This document shows, in pieces, positions 11,169 through 22,948 of a DNA stretch of 64,000 bases. The notes beneath the pieces are model-generated. The model was not told the DNA's origin. It worked only from the letters and a program-made list of their open reading frames with translations, and did no database searches. Source of the DNA: Linnemannia schmuckeri (taxonomy: Eukaryota; Mortierellomycota; Mortierellomycetes; Mortierellales; Mortierellaceae); NCBI GenBank assembly GCA_029449235.1, contig JANATG010000018.1, positions 186,001-250,000 on the forward strand. The letters are read 5' to 3'. Position numbers and translations under genes: made by a program. Position 1 is the stretch's first letter; every line of letters begins with the position of its first letter.

Positions 11169-14018
11169 CTAGGCACGGCCGCGACGGCCACGGGACCCAG
11201 AGGCGGTGGTAACATGGCCCTCCTTGCCCTTGGCATCGGACAATCCTGTCTTGAGAACGCTCATCGAAAGAGCTGCCGCAGTCTTCTCATCTTCAGCTGC
11301 CGTCATGGCTGCCATACCAGCCGCCATAGCTGCCATCGCATTCGCAATCGCAGCCGATGCCGCAAGTGCCTCTGGGCTGGTATCCTCCACGACCTCCTTC
11401 TTGACAGCATCCAGATCAATTGACGTGTCTGAATCCTTGGAACTCGATTTGATTGTAAATGCGTCAGGGCAGTAGCTGTATCCATATCCGCTGCCCTGTC
11501 CTAGTCCTGCTCCTGCTCCTCCAGCCGCGGTGCCCTCACCATCAACTCCTCCAGCCAGCGTCTCGTTGTTCTTTAACAGATCCTCGCAAATCTCGTCAAC
11601 GCCTCCCATCGCATCCATGACACCCTTGCCAAAGACCGTCAGACGGTAGACCCACTGGCGGCCTCGCTTGATCCCAAAGCTCTCGAAACGTGGACGAGGA
11701 TGACCTTTTTCGTGGGCCAACGCATCCGAAATCTGGGCACGCCAGATCTGAAGGTTTTTGTGGCCTGTCCTGGGGATCCGGTTGAGGTACCTGCTAAACA
11801 GCTTTTCGACCATGCTGGCAACGTCGTTGAGCGTGCCCTGAAGATCCGGCAGTCTGGCCAAAGACAAGAACGCCATCTGCGAGTAAGTCGGAAGCTTTGA
11901 CGAAGGGTCGGGTTTGGAGCGGCGAGGTTGGGCGTGTCCGTTGCCCTTGACAAATCCGGGGTCGGTCAATACCTGACGACGCGAACGAACCGAGTGGACA
12001 GACCGGTCAAGAGTCTCGGCGATATCCTTGATAGGCATCTGGTCGTCCACCATCTTCAGCAACAGCTTCTCCTCCTCTGTCGTCCAGGGTCGCTTGTTCT
12101 TGGCGTTGGCGTTCTTCTTCTTCACAGGGCGACTGCTGGTCGATTCAGTGGCCGCTTCCATGATCACATCATCTTCCTCTGCTGACGATCCAGCTCTATT
12201 CAGAACATCCTTGGTGGAGGTGGGGGTGGTTGGCGAGATGGGAGACGATGGTTCGACAGTCACAGCAGCGGCGTCCTTCACAGGAATGGAAGGAGGAGGC
12301 AAGTCGATTTTCTCAAGAGCAGAAGAAATGTCCATGACTGAGGGGTGCATAGGCGGCGTCGTCCTAACAGACGCCGGGGGAGAAGGGAGCGCAGTCAGGA
12401 TGGGCGAGAGACCGGGAGAGACACTTGTCGCTTGTTGTCGGCTCAGCTTGCGCTTTTTAGCACGTCCTGGCTGTGTTGTTCCTGATTCGGCGTGCGATTG
12501 ACTGTTGTTTCTTTTCGCTCCTGCTGCCCTGTGTCTCGCATTGTGCTGTTCGATTGCAGATTGCAGCTTGAGTTGGGTAATGGATGAGGTGCTGGTAGAT
12601 CGACTGGTGGGCTTGGAAGTATTGTGATTGGGCTTGGACAACTTGGGCAAGGTAATCTTGAGAGTTGTTTTGGCGTGCTCGGGTCTGGGAGATGGAGGCA
12701 GAGAGGAAGAGAGCGAAATGGCGTTGGTAGGCAGGAGCAAAGGTGACGTCAATTCCGGTGTAACCGAACCCGACGACGACGGCGAAGAAAACGAGTGCCC
12801 TGGTGACATTGGGTCGTCTTCTGGATCAGCTGTCTCCATAAAGACATCCTCCATTGAGCTCGAGTAAGGGGTTGTTACCCCGGCCGATAGAGATGATGAA
12901 GCGGCAGGCCCCGGATCTGATGTTCCCATCTCTTGCTCGAATTCGGATTTGACCGCCAACAAGGGCTCAGGCTTTGTCGAGAATACGCTCGGACTTGCTG
13001 CGGTCTCGCCCATCATCTGCATATTTGGATTTGTTGGGGTCTGTGTCTGGGTCTGTTGTCCATTGTAGAGAAAAGTCATGGCAGTGTTGGGTGCTGCCGT
13101 GTGGCTTGAAAAGTACTTTTCACGCTGGGTGGTCGACTCCAGCTCGTCGAGAAGTAGTCGATAGAGGTCCTGATTGGGCAGGGTCACGACCTGTGATGGC
13201 TCATAGATCTCCACAGTGGTAGTATCCATATAATTAACGGGTCCAAAGAGGACATTGCTGTCGATGTCGTTATCGTCGTCGTCCTTGGTCTTGATACTGG
13301 TGGTGTCGAGAGTCGAGTCGGAGGTGTCCTTACTCATGGTGTCCGCGGTGGTATGGTCATATTGCGAGACAGAAGAGGAGGATGAGGAAGTGGTGGCGGT
13401 GACAGAGGAGGGGGAAGAGGGAGAGACGACGACGACGGAGGAGGAAGATGCAGTCAAGACGGGAGAAAGGTGGTGGGAAGAGAGATCTTGGATCGCGACA
13501 GCGGCAGGTGTGGCCGCTAATGAACTTGCCGAGACAATGTGATCTTCTGGCTCGTCGTCGTCCTCCTGCTTGGCATAGATGTAGTCATAGATGTTGAGTT
13601 CGTCGTCGGCCTCGGCAGGCAGGACGGAAGAGGGGACGTGCTGTTGCAGCAGCATTGATTGCGACCCCTGACGGACCCCTGTCGGATCGCTGGTCATTTC
13701 TTGCAACAGAAACGCGCGCGTGATATCCTCGACGAGCTGCCTATCATGTGCTGCCTGGTGTTGATTGTGGTGCTGCTGGTGGTGGTGGTGGAAGGTCACT
13801 TCCTGGTGCCCTGACGGTTGTTGCTGAAGAGACTGGTTAGAGTAGCCCTGGTGGCTGAAGGTATCGAGGGCACCAGTGGTGGACTGAAGTTCTTGGACGT
13901 GATCCTGCTGATCAGGCGCGCGTAATTGCTGCTGCTGCTGTTGTTGTTGTTGTTGTTGTTGCTGGTGCTGCTGTTCCTGGGAAGGGAGGGTTGGGGTCAC
14001 TTGTCCTGCGTCGGCCAT
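11169..14018 (-). CDS. Myb/SANT-domain DNA-binding protein with polyQ tract
   Basis: Single exon of 949 residues. The start is the ATG at 14018 (CAACCATGGCC); extension upstream would require a non-ATG codon. N-terminus: a glutamine tract at about residues 15-30, then long Ser/Thr/Gln/Asp-rich disordered sequence. At ~640-690 a Myb-like helix-turn-helix begins with KRPWTTEEEKLLLKM and includes IAETLDRSVHSVRSRR, with a basic run just before it as a likely nuclear signal. A second folded region at ~705-820 (SQMAFLSLARLPDLQG... RPRFESFG... GRQWVYRLTVFG) follows. The C-terminus is Ala/Met-rich and ends in GSRGRRGRA. The predicted role is nuclear transcription factor. The family of the second domain is not recognised. 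Large empty flanks on both sides fit a regulated gene. Confidence 0.88.
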   Translation of the reverse strand: MADAGQVTPTLPSQEQQHQQQQQQQQQQQQQLRAPDQQDHVQELQSTTGALDTFSHQGYSNQSLQQQPSGHQEVTFHHHHQQHHNQHQAAHDRQLVEDITRAFLLQEMTSDPTGVRQGSQSMLLQQHVPSSVLPAEADDELNIYDYIYAKQEDDDEPEDHIVSASSLAATPAAVAIQDLSSHHLSPVLTASSSSVVVVSPSSPSSVTATTSSSSSSVSQYDHTTADTMSKDTSDSTLDTTSIKTKDDDDNDIDSNVLFGPVNYMDTTTVEIYEPSQVVTLPNQDLYRLLLDELESTTQREKYFSSHTAAPNTAMTFLYNGQQTQTQTPTNPNMQMMGETAASPSVFSTKPEPLLAVKSEFEQEMGTSDPGPAASSSLSAGVTTPYSSSMEDVFMETADPEDDPMSPGHSFSSPSSSGSVTPELTSPLLLPTNAISLSSSLPPSPRPEHAKTTLKITLPKLSKPNHNTSKPTSRSTSTSSITQLKLQSAIEQHNARHRAAGAKRNNSQSHAESGTTQPGRAKKRKLSRQQATSVSPGLSPILTALPSPPASVRTTPPMHPSVMDISSALEKIDLPPPSIPVKDAAAVTVEPSSPISPTTPTSTKDVLNRAGSSAEEDDVIMEAATESTSSRPVKKKNANAKNKRPWTTEEEKLLLKMVDDQMPIKDIAETLDRSVHSVRSRRQVLTDPGFVKGNGHAQPRRSKPDPSSKLPTYSQMAFLSLARLPDLQGTLNDVASMVEKLFSRYLNRIPRTGHKNLQIWRAQISDALAHEKGHPRPRFESFGIKRGRQWVYRLTVFGKGVMDAMGGVDEICEDLLKNNETLAGGVDGEGTAAGGAGAGLGQGSGYGYSYCPDAFTIKSSSKDSDTSIDLDAVKKEVVEDTSPEALAASAAIANAMAAMAAGMAAMTAAEDEKTAAALSMSVLKTGLSDAKGKEGHVTTASGSRGRRGRA

Positions 14019-17000
14019 GGTTGTTGCTTTTTGTGGTTGGTTGTTTTTTGGTTGTTGGTTGTTTGAAGAGTGGGGGGGGTGTAATTGAAAAATGGAAAGG
14101 CAGGCAGGCAAGTAAGCAGGAGGTTGTGATCGCGGGGGTGTATCGGTTGTTCTGTTCGTTCGTTGGTTTGTTCGTGGTCGTCTTTTTGTCTATTGCTTGC
14201 TTATTTGCTTGTTTCGCTTGGATGATGGCTGTTTGATGAAAATGGGTATGGGATTTATGCACAATGAAATAGCCTGGTGTGGGTGGGTGTGGGACGATAA
14301 GGAGGAAGGAAGAAGGAAGAAAGAAGAAGGAAGAAGGCAAAAGAAGGAAAGACTCGATATCAGTTTCGAATCGCTTATGCGCTTTTCAGGTCGTGTCTCT
14401 TCCTTTGTGTCTGTCTCCGTCTGTCGGGAGGTGAAGTGTTTGTCAAGAAAGAGAGGTCAGCTAGTTCATTGACCCCACCAACAACCAATAACCACAACTC
14501 TTTATCTCGCGATAGCAAAAAAAGGGTAGGATAGAGAGAGCAACGGAACGGAAACAGCATACAGGAAAGGGGAGATGGTGACATGCAAAACGTGTAGAAG
14601 GTACATGGCTGATCGTGAGAGAAAGAGACGGCATGCGTGCGATGTATGTGCGTGTGTGCGGTTGCATCAACGATGCGTGTTGTCTTTGTTGTCGTGTCCG
14701 TTGGCGTGTGTGTTTATGTTGGGACCATTCTTACCACCGAGGTGAAGAGGAGGAACTGATTGTCGCGAAATATAGAAACGAAGGGAGCAAGACTGTACAA
14801 AGTAGAGGGAGGGGAGGGAGGGGAAGGAGGAGGGAACACTTGATGGACGCGTGAGAGGATCAGACAAGAGTGGAGATGGGTGTAAAGAGTGAGTGAGTGA
14901 AGAGAATGTGTCTTTGTTTGTTGATGAGTGAAGAGAAGAGAGAGTAAGAGTAGGAGTTGAAGTTGAGACTGAATGTGCGAAAAGAGAAAAAAAAAAAAAA
15001 AAAAAAGTAATAAGAAAGGAGAAGAAAGAAGGAAGCAGGAGAGGAGGAGGAGGAAAAAGAAAAGGAACGCCCAGAAAAGAATAATCGGGGGGATGACAAT
15101 ACAATACAATACAATATAATACCGACCAGTGGAGTGAGCAGGAGAAGAAAGAAAGAAAAGGAAGGGCATCATTTCATTAGAACAGGACAGACTAGGCAAT
15201 GGGATGGGGTGTGTATCTTACTTGCACTGGCAAAAAGAAGGAAAAAGGGGGGGGGGGAGAAGACAGGAGCATAAATAGTACTAGATTTGCATGGGCTTGC
15301 TAATAGCTGCTTTGCCTCACTATCTATCTGTTCGCATGGCCATGTCTCCCACTACAACTACTCCCTCCTTTTACTCCTACAACTATCGCCATTCATCACC
15401 AGCAACTGATAGTGATAGACTCGCTATGCTGTCTTTCATAAACTGATCGTTGTTCTTTCGATGGTGATGATCACCACCGAATAATGATGATGGGGTATCT
15501 GCATCAGAAATGGAAAACAAGGAAGAATGGCCCGGGGAACCCAGGGTTGATCAAACAGACCCAAGGATCACAGAAAAGTCAAAGAGAAGGTCTCACTCGT
15601 CCTTCGATTCATCAGATATGAAATGACTTTTGCCTCAGAAGGACAGCCAGAGACAACAAAGAGACAAAAAGAGGGTTCAAGACAAACAATCCCTACCATC
15701 ATACTCACTCACTCACTCACTCACCAATCCATAGGAACGTATGGTTGACGATAGACAAACAGTCCGGTAAAAGGAAGAAGGTCGACTTTGCAACTGTGCA
15801 GGATAGAAAATGGGAAAAAGGCGAGGGAAAATTCAGGAGGGCACAGAACGAGGAACAAACGAACGAACGAACGAACAAACAAACCCAAGAATTGGCTGAG
15901 ATGGGATAGAATGATGCTGATGATGATGACTATGATGGTTGACCTTCTTTTTTCCTTGGAGAAAAGGAGAGGGAGGGCTGATAGGGCAAATTGCCTCATT
16001 TGCCCTCATTGCCTCATACTACTAGTATTACCACAAGTTCTCTCTATGTCTTGTTAGGTGGCAACAAATAAAAAATTGTGTGGTGCATACATACTCACCT
16101 CCTCATTCAGTTCTCTCTTGCGAATGTCACTTCTCATCAGCTCTGTTCATCATCAAAAGAACGCGATTCATACTCCCCCATGTACCCAGATCTCTTTTTC
16201 TCTTTTCTCTTTTCTCACCCCACTTTCTCATACTCAGGCTCATTTTCCCCTGCTAATAAAAGCAAAGCGCGCGAGTTCAATTGATTTTATTATTTTTCGA
16301 GGACGCGAGTGAAAATCTAAATTTAACCTGGCTGGCTGGTTGGCTTTGACTGGAGCTTTTTAAGTCTCTTCAGCCTGTTCTTGTTGGGACCAGGGGAATC
16401 CACTCTCACATACGCATACATCCATATAAAAAGCGCGTTTTTTCGTTGAGCTTTTATAGAAGAGCGTGTAAGAGAGAAGAGGGTATGCCTCTCATTCTTT
16501 GTTCAATTGAAGATCCTCGCATGAAAAGTATTATTCAGTCTAACGAAAAATAACACCACACTGTATGAGCGAGCATATGCAGATAAAAAAGCGTGTGAAC
16601 ATTCATAAAAGCACGCGCATGCCAAAAAAATCGACAAAATAAAGGAGAACATGAACAACGAAGAAAAAAAAATAGGGAATGTGCGTGTGTGAGAATGGCT
16701 AACCCCAACCATGGGGTCAATCAATCGATATCAGATCTCGCTCTCTGGACTCCTTCACATAAACGACATGTAATAGACGGCCAGTCCTCTCTCCCTCTCT
16801 CTCCTCTCCCGCTTTTGGAAGATCATTTCCCATCACCGGTCGGTGCAGTAAATTCTCCGCTCCAATGAGACCACCAAAACGGCTTTACCACATCGATTTT
16901 TTTCTTTTTGTTGATATCGATTAAGTGCGGCCTTATATAGGGAGCCATGAATAAGGAGGGAGCCTCACCCAAAACAAAAACTAATAAAAACACGAGAAGA

Positions 17001-18172
17001 GATTTGTATGGTTCCCTCTTCATTGAACCTGGATCAGATCGGATTTGAATGGGTCTCCGCCCAGGACGCCTTGGGAGGACAAGGTCTAGATGACCAAGAT
17101 GAAATGGGAGGTTTGTTTGCAGGGATGAGGGGAACTCAAAATTGCATATGCAAGGTCACTGGAAGACTGACTGATCGCTTGCTTTATGTCATTCCACTTT
17201 CTATGGCTGGGAGCACGCGCCCCTGGCCAGATGTTTCTTTTAATACACATGCTGTAGAGCATGATTTCTTGAACGTTTCAAGAGCCATATTGTTGACATA
17301 TTTGCACAATGAATGTGAACCATAGAAGGCACATGTGGAGTAATTGGGCTGGAGGTGATTGATTGTGCCTAAGAAGATCAGGTCCCTGCTCGTCTGTTGA
17401 AGATAGCTTGATGTCTTTAAAAATTGTTGGCGTCAATTCACCATCTACTGTCACTTCGTTTCTTAATCACTGCTGTAGGTCAGGTTGACACAGAAAATCG
17501 AGCGGGAAGGAGCCAAAATTGACACAGAATGAAAGTTTTCCTTCCATAGGAGCACCAAGCATGGGTTGACAAAGCGATCTTAGCGCGAATATGAGTCCAA
17601 TGTAGATCTGAATCAGGGTCCAGGTGTTTGCTTCCTAGAGTACATGTATATTGATGCAGGCTTATTTGTTGCTATTGTAACTAAGGCAGACAAGAGTCCA
17701 TTGCCAAGTCGAGTGCAAAGTCAAGACGCTCATCCGTAGGATCGAGTGTCTGGGATGGCCCTATGTGTATGGTGTCCAGGTTTATTTTGTATACACGGAT
17801 AGGTATAGAGTGTAGAGGGTGGTGATAGATATGGCGACAAGATCTTTTTTGTCGTTGACTGGACTGGCAAAAAAAATGATTTGAACAGAGATAGGAGAAG
17901 AGATGAAAATCGTAAATGTTACAGAGTGACTCGATCCGAGTCGTCCGTTGTCCCCTACACTGACTGCCGAAAAAAGAAGGTTGGTCCTGTGGGGTCATCT
18001 TCGCTATCTTTTTATTACCCCTGGCTCAAGAACAAAAAGGCACCCACTACAGACACACGAACAAGACACACACTTTCACCCGCCGCCGCCTTTCTTTCTT
18101 TTTTTTTTTTTTCCTTCTTTACTCTCTCATCACCCTCTCCTCTTCTCTCATACTCATTCACACACTCACGCA
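14019..18172. other. Long intergenic region (Myb leader side, then upstream of ARG8-like gene)
   Basis: GA-rich (CT-rich on the minus strand) to about 15.2 kb, containing a 20-base A run at 14987-15006, a G11 run near 15247, CTCA repeats at ~15705-15724 and GAAC/AAAC repeats at ~15855-15885. The 17.0-18.0 kb part has short frames without domain character. Just before 18173 lies a CT-rich leader. Confidence 0.55.
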
Positions 18173-20205
18173 ATGTTGCGCAACTCCCTCTTCACTGCCT
18201 CCAGGGCCATGCTCACCCGCCAGTCCAGGCCCGCGACTGCTTCCATCGCCGTAAGTCATTCTCCTCTGAAGTCGGGATCTGAATGACACTAATAGAGAGA
18301 GAGAAGGACACACATACTCGGAGTCTCTACTAGGAGCCAGCTTTTGCGCCCGTTTGCTTCCTAGCAGTTGTCAAACTCAAGTCGAGTCATGACACTAACA
18401 AAGACCCTGTTGTTGTTTATTGATAGATCCGTGCCATGAGCCAGGCATCTCCTGTTGCCGCTCACAACCATGCCGTAAGGGTTCTTGTTGTTATTTGTTC
18501 TTGAGCGAATTCTTTCATCTTTTGCAATGCGCTGTTTGTCGATCTCCACCTATCCATCAAGTGACTGACTGATATAGATTATAATCCTCTTTACATTCTA
18601 GTTGAGTCACGCCGATGTGGATGCAGACCCCAAGACACTTGACATTATCGACAAACACGCCAAATATACCCTTACCACCTACGGTCGCCCTCCCGTCGTC
18701 TTCACCCACGGCAAGGGCTCATACCTCTACGACGTCGGCCACCGCGAATACCTCGACTTCACCGCCGGTATTGCCGTCAACGCCCTCGGGCATTCCGATC
18801 CCGAGGTCGCCAGGGTCCTCTTTGACCAGGCCAAGCAGGTCGTCCATCTCAGCAACCTCTACTACAACGTCCCCGCCGGTGAATTAGCCGAGCAGCTGAT
18901 CGAGGGCACCCGTGCTTCAGGAGACTTTAACGCCTCCAAGATCTTTTTCTCCAACTCGGGAACTGAGGCTAACGAGGGTGCGCTCAAGTTTGCACGCAAG
19001 GTTGCCAAGGTGACAGCCAAGCCCGGTCAGGAGAACAAGTTTGGCGTTGTTTCGTTCAAGAACGGATTTCATGGTCGTTCAATGGGCGCTCTTTCAGCTA
19101 CCCCAAACCCCAAGTACCAGAAGCCCTTCTTGCCCTTGGTTCCTGGATTCGCTCATGCTCCTTACAACGATGTTGAGGCTGTTGACCAGTATGTCACCGA
19201 GGAGACCTGCGCTGTCATTGTCGAGCCCATTCAGGGAGAGGGAGGAATTAACGTTGCATCGGAGGCTTTTTTGAAGAAGTTGCGTTCTCGCTGTAACGAG
19301 GTTGGCGCCTTGTTGATCTACGACGAGATTCAGGTATGAGCAACTTGGACAATTAGACAATTGGACGATTGAAAGAGGACGAGAACGGGAGAAGATGCAT
19401 GTGGGGAGACTTGTTCCGACTTGCTCTGCTTTCTTTTTATCTGGGTTCACCGTGAGAAGTTTTTCTTTCTTACTTTATTGGGAAACTAACCCTGGGTACT
19501 TTTTGTCTTGTATCCGGATGGATGACAACCGACCAACAAAATATGACTTTTGTAGTGTGGGTTGGGTCGTACAGGCAAGCTCTGGGCCCACCAGCATTTC
19601 TCTCACGAGTGCACGCCTGACATCCTCACGATGGCCAAGCCTCTGGCCAACGGCTTCCCCATTGGTGCTATCATGATCACAGACAAGGTTGCCGAAAAGA
19701 TTGCCATTGGTAAGGACTGCTTTTTTTCTGGAGAAGGTACATGTTCAGAGCAAGGTGAAAAATGACTCGTATTGACTAAATGTGCCAAACATCCCTACTT
19801 CTTCCCTTCCTTCATGTAGGTGATCACGGAACTACCTTTGGAGGAAACCCATTGGGTTGCGCTGTTGCATCGAGCGTCCTCCGCAGGATCAATAACCCCG
19901 AGTTCTTGGACACTGTCAACCAGAACGGAAAGCATTTCAAGGAACAGCTCGAGTCGATCCAGTCGCCTCTTATCAAGGAGGTTCGCTCCAAGGGCATGAT
20001 CCTCGGTTTGGAGTTCAAGGTTGACCCTGCACCCCTTGTTGCCTTGGCTCGTGAGCGTGGACTGTTGATTATCACTGCTGCCAACAACACTATCCGCTTT
20101 GTTCCTGCCTTGAACATCTCCAAGGCCGAGATTGACCAGGGTATCTCTATCCTTAAGCAGGCCATTGGTGCCTTTGAGGACCGCACCATGGACGTTGAGG
20201 CATAA
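18173..20205 (+). CDS. ARG8: Acetylornithine aminotransferase, mitochondrial
   Basis: Five exons: 18173-18250, 18427-18474, 18602-19333, 19556-19736, 19820-20205, giving 474 residues; every splice keeps phase with GT-AG ends. Residues 1-45 (MLRNSLFTASRAMLTRQSRP...) are basic and Ser/Ala-rich, a mitochondrial presequence. The fold-type I class III aminotransferase signatures follow: YLYDVGHREYLDFTAGIAV; SNSGTEANEGALKFAR (~158-173, PLP phosphate contact); DEIQCGLGRTG from Asp283; Lys314 in TMAKPLANG as the Schiff-base lysine; FGGNPLGCAVA. It converts N-acetylglutamate semialdehyde and glutamate to N2-acetylornithine and 2-oxoglutarate in arginine synthesis. The related ornithine aminotransferase is less likely given the presequence and the GRPPVVFTHGKG opening. 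Confidence 0.93.
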
Positions 20206-20903
20206 CTGAAGAGTATGAAATTATTTTTCCTTTGGCATATATCCAGTCTTCATTTTTCCCATTCATAGAAACTTCACCAATTCTTCTCTCCTGTAGACAA
20301 AAAAGTATCCTCATAATAAAAACATCTGTACCAACAAACGAACAAGCGAGGGCGTTTGGTGATAAAGTTCTTCCTGCTGCTGCGCTCAGCCCCTGGAAGG
20401 AAGGAAGGATCTCTGTCCCCTTAAAGACTCTAACAGTCGGAGGCCAGATGTTGGGATGGAGGGGCTAGTTTGGTTTGCACATTGACCTCGCATTCACAAA
20501 AAGCGCTTGATCCTATATCTCTATGCGTTTCTCGGATCAGAAAAAAAAAGGTACATTATATCCTAGCCACTTTCGATTGCACCATTATCTCTCTCCAAGT
20601 TGGTACAGTAGGCTGAATGACTGAATTGACTACACCTCTTCGATCGTGTGTAGCACTAATAGAAAAATGTGATCGGCGCAGGTTCATCAACAGAATACAT
20701 ATTCATGCAATTCCAACTTGGTGTGGGCTTTGACCGCTATGATCCCTTCACTTCAATGGCTGGCCTTTTCTCCGCGGTGGCCGTTTTTCTACTTCTTCCT
20801 TTTCCCTTTTTTCTCATTCACACGCCACACCGACCCATTCTTGCTTCTTTCATTCCTTTTTCTGCATTCACATTCAACATCCACCTTCGACACACATCTA
20901 CTT
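20206..20903. other. Spacer between ARG8-like and acyl-CoA dehydrogenase genes
   Basis: Contains the 3' flank of the aminotransferase gene (AATAAA-like at ~20315) and a CT-rich leader before 20904. No gene seen. Confidence 0.6.
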
Positions 20904-22824
20904 ATGTCATCCATCTTTGAACTCTCTCCTCGCTGCCAGGAGTTACAGAAACGTCTCACGGACTTTGTCGAAGTAAAGAACAAAAAGGGATAGACATGAA
21001 AGCTTGACGTTAACTCCGTGTGAAAATATAAAAGTGCGCTCTTCTAGCTCTGTTTCACCTTTCTCCACACTCTCGTATGTTTTTTTTTGTCATAGAACGA
21101 CTGTTTGCCTGCAGAGGACATCTACGAGAGTCAAGTCGGGAAGGGCGACCAGCGCTGGAAGGTATATTTCATAATCCATACAGGACAAATGCAAACCTCG
21201 CTGGCTGTTATTTTTTTACACGCTGTATTTCTGACCTTTTTCAACTCCATTCTTCGAAAAATATGGCATAGGTCGTGCCACCGATTATTGAGGAGCTAAA
21301 GGCAAAGGCGAGATCATTGGGACTCTGGAACTTGTTCTTGCACAAGGGATATCCTGAGGGTCCTGGACTCACCAACCTCGAGTATGCGACCCTGTGCGAA
21401 ATCACTGGACGATGCCCTCGAGTCGCCCCCGAGGTAAGCAAAAAAAAACCTAAAAAAAAACATTTCAAGGAACGAGCACGGAGCTCAAAAATACTTTTAG
21501 CGTTTTGGTCTGTCTCCACACGCACAACAAATGAACATCAAGGCTTTGCTAATCATATCAACATAATCCCCATTACATATCCTTTCCTCGCATTCAATCA
21601 TAGGCGCTGAACTGCTCGGCACCAGATACGGGAAACATGGAAGTGTTTGCAAAATACGGCACCGCCGCCCAGAAACAAAAGTATCTCGTCCCACTCATGA
21701 ACGGCGAAATCCGATCCGCCTTTGCCATGACTGAAATTGCAGTCTCGTCCTCGGACGCAACTAACATCGAGACCAGGATCGACCGTGTAGGAGACCATTA
21801 TATCATCAATGGACACAAGTGGTGGATTTCGGGTGCGGGTGACCCTCGGTGTAAGGTGTTTTTGGTTATGGGGAAAACAGACCCAGGGAATGAGAGTGCG
21901 TATAAGCAGCAGTCGATTGTCATTGTTGATGCGGGCACACCGGGGGTGGAGGTTGTGCGGCCTATGACAGTGTTTGGATATGATGATGCGCCCGAAGGGC
22001 ATTGTGAGGTCAAGTTTACGAACGTCAAGGTGCCTGTGTCGAACATCATTGCCGGTGAGGGGCGTGGGTTTGAGGTCATTCAGGGGCGTCTTGGTCCCGG
22101 GCGCATCCACCACTGGTAACTGCCCTCTATTTCGTCTGTTGCTCTTCCTTCTTTGCACTCACTCATTGGCTACTTTTATTCACTAATGATTTGTTCGTGT
22201 TGACGTTATCTTCGCAGCATGCGCGCGATTGGAATGGCAGAAAGGACGTTGGATCTGATGATTGCGCGTGTGACAGACCCCTCCCGCAGGACATTCGGAC
22301 ACATCCTCGCTCGTCACGGCACCATTGCCGCCGACGTCGCCAAGATCAGGATTGAAATCAACGCCGCCCGTCTGTTGGTCCTCTCGGCCGCTGACAAGAT
22401 CGATAAGGTCAACGCCAAGGGTGCGCTGCGCGACATTGCAATGGCCAAGGTCATGGTCCCCAACATGCTTCAAAAAGCTATTGATCTGGCGATCCAGGCA
22501 TTTGGTGCTGCGGGAGTCAGTCAGGATACCCTTTGGCACGGTTCCATGCTGCTGCTAGGTGTCTTCGTATTGCAGATGGTAAACGTTTTTCGGATTTCTT
22601 TTGCGCGGAGGATTTAATCGATATGGTGGTGTTAGCATAAGCTGACTTTACTGAAACGATCATTTATTCTTTTTTTTTGATGTGATTTATATGTAGGCCC
22701 TGATGAGGTTCATATTCAGCAGTTGGCACGGTTCGAACTGTTCAGAGGAGATAATATCCGTGAGAAACAGGAGGCGGTCAAGGCACGACGTGCGCAGATC
22801 CTTGCCAACAAGTCTAAACTCTGA
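20904..22824 (+). pseudogene. Acyl-CoA dehydrogenase (ACAD10/11 type) with a one-base frameshift near its 3' end
   Basis: Exons 20904-20972, 21096-21161, 21272-21433, 21604-22115, 22218-22578, 22697-22824. They total 1298 bases, one short of a multiple of three. The protein matches flavin-dependent acyl-CoA dehydrogenases of the ACAD10/11 class: GNMEVFAKYGTAAQK, AFAMTE (~138-143) and SSDATNIET, INGHKWWISGAGDPRC, then GPGRIHHCMRAIGMAERT, and FGAAGVSQDT. At the triplet C3T3 near 22530 the frame is lost; adding one base would restore a family-like end (PLARF..., DGPDEVHIQQLARFELF) of 432 residues. As read, the frame instead runs through a different C-terminus to a stop near 22972. It is either a recent null allele or an assembly error in a homopolymer. 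The enzyme would oxidise acyl-CoA to enoyl-CoA in mitochondria or peroxisomes. Confidence 0.85.
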
Positions 22825-22914
22825 AATGCCTTTCGACTCATTTCTGTCAAGGAAACAAGGGCCGATATTACAGATTAGTCATCCTTTCTTCTTCATGAGA
22901 TCGAGTGTTTGGTC

Positions 22915-22948
<34 letters not shown>

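Noticed and set aside
14019..14111. 31-residue upstream extension of the Myb protein
   Set aside because: It would begin at a TTG codon; the first ATG with a good context is at 14018.
17008..17325. 105-codon plus-strand frame upstream of the aminotransferase
   Set aside because: Fairly balanced composition, but no recognisable family, no promoter or splice context; too weak to call.
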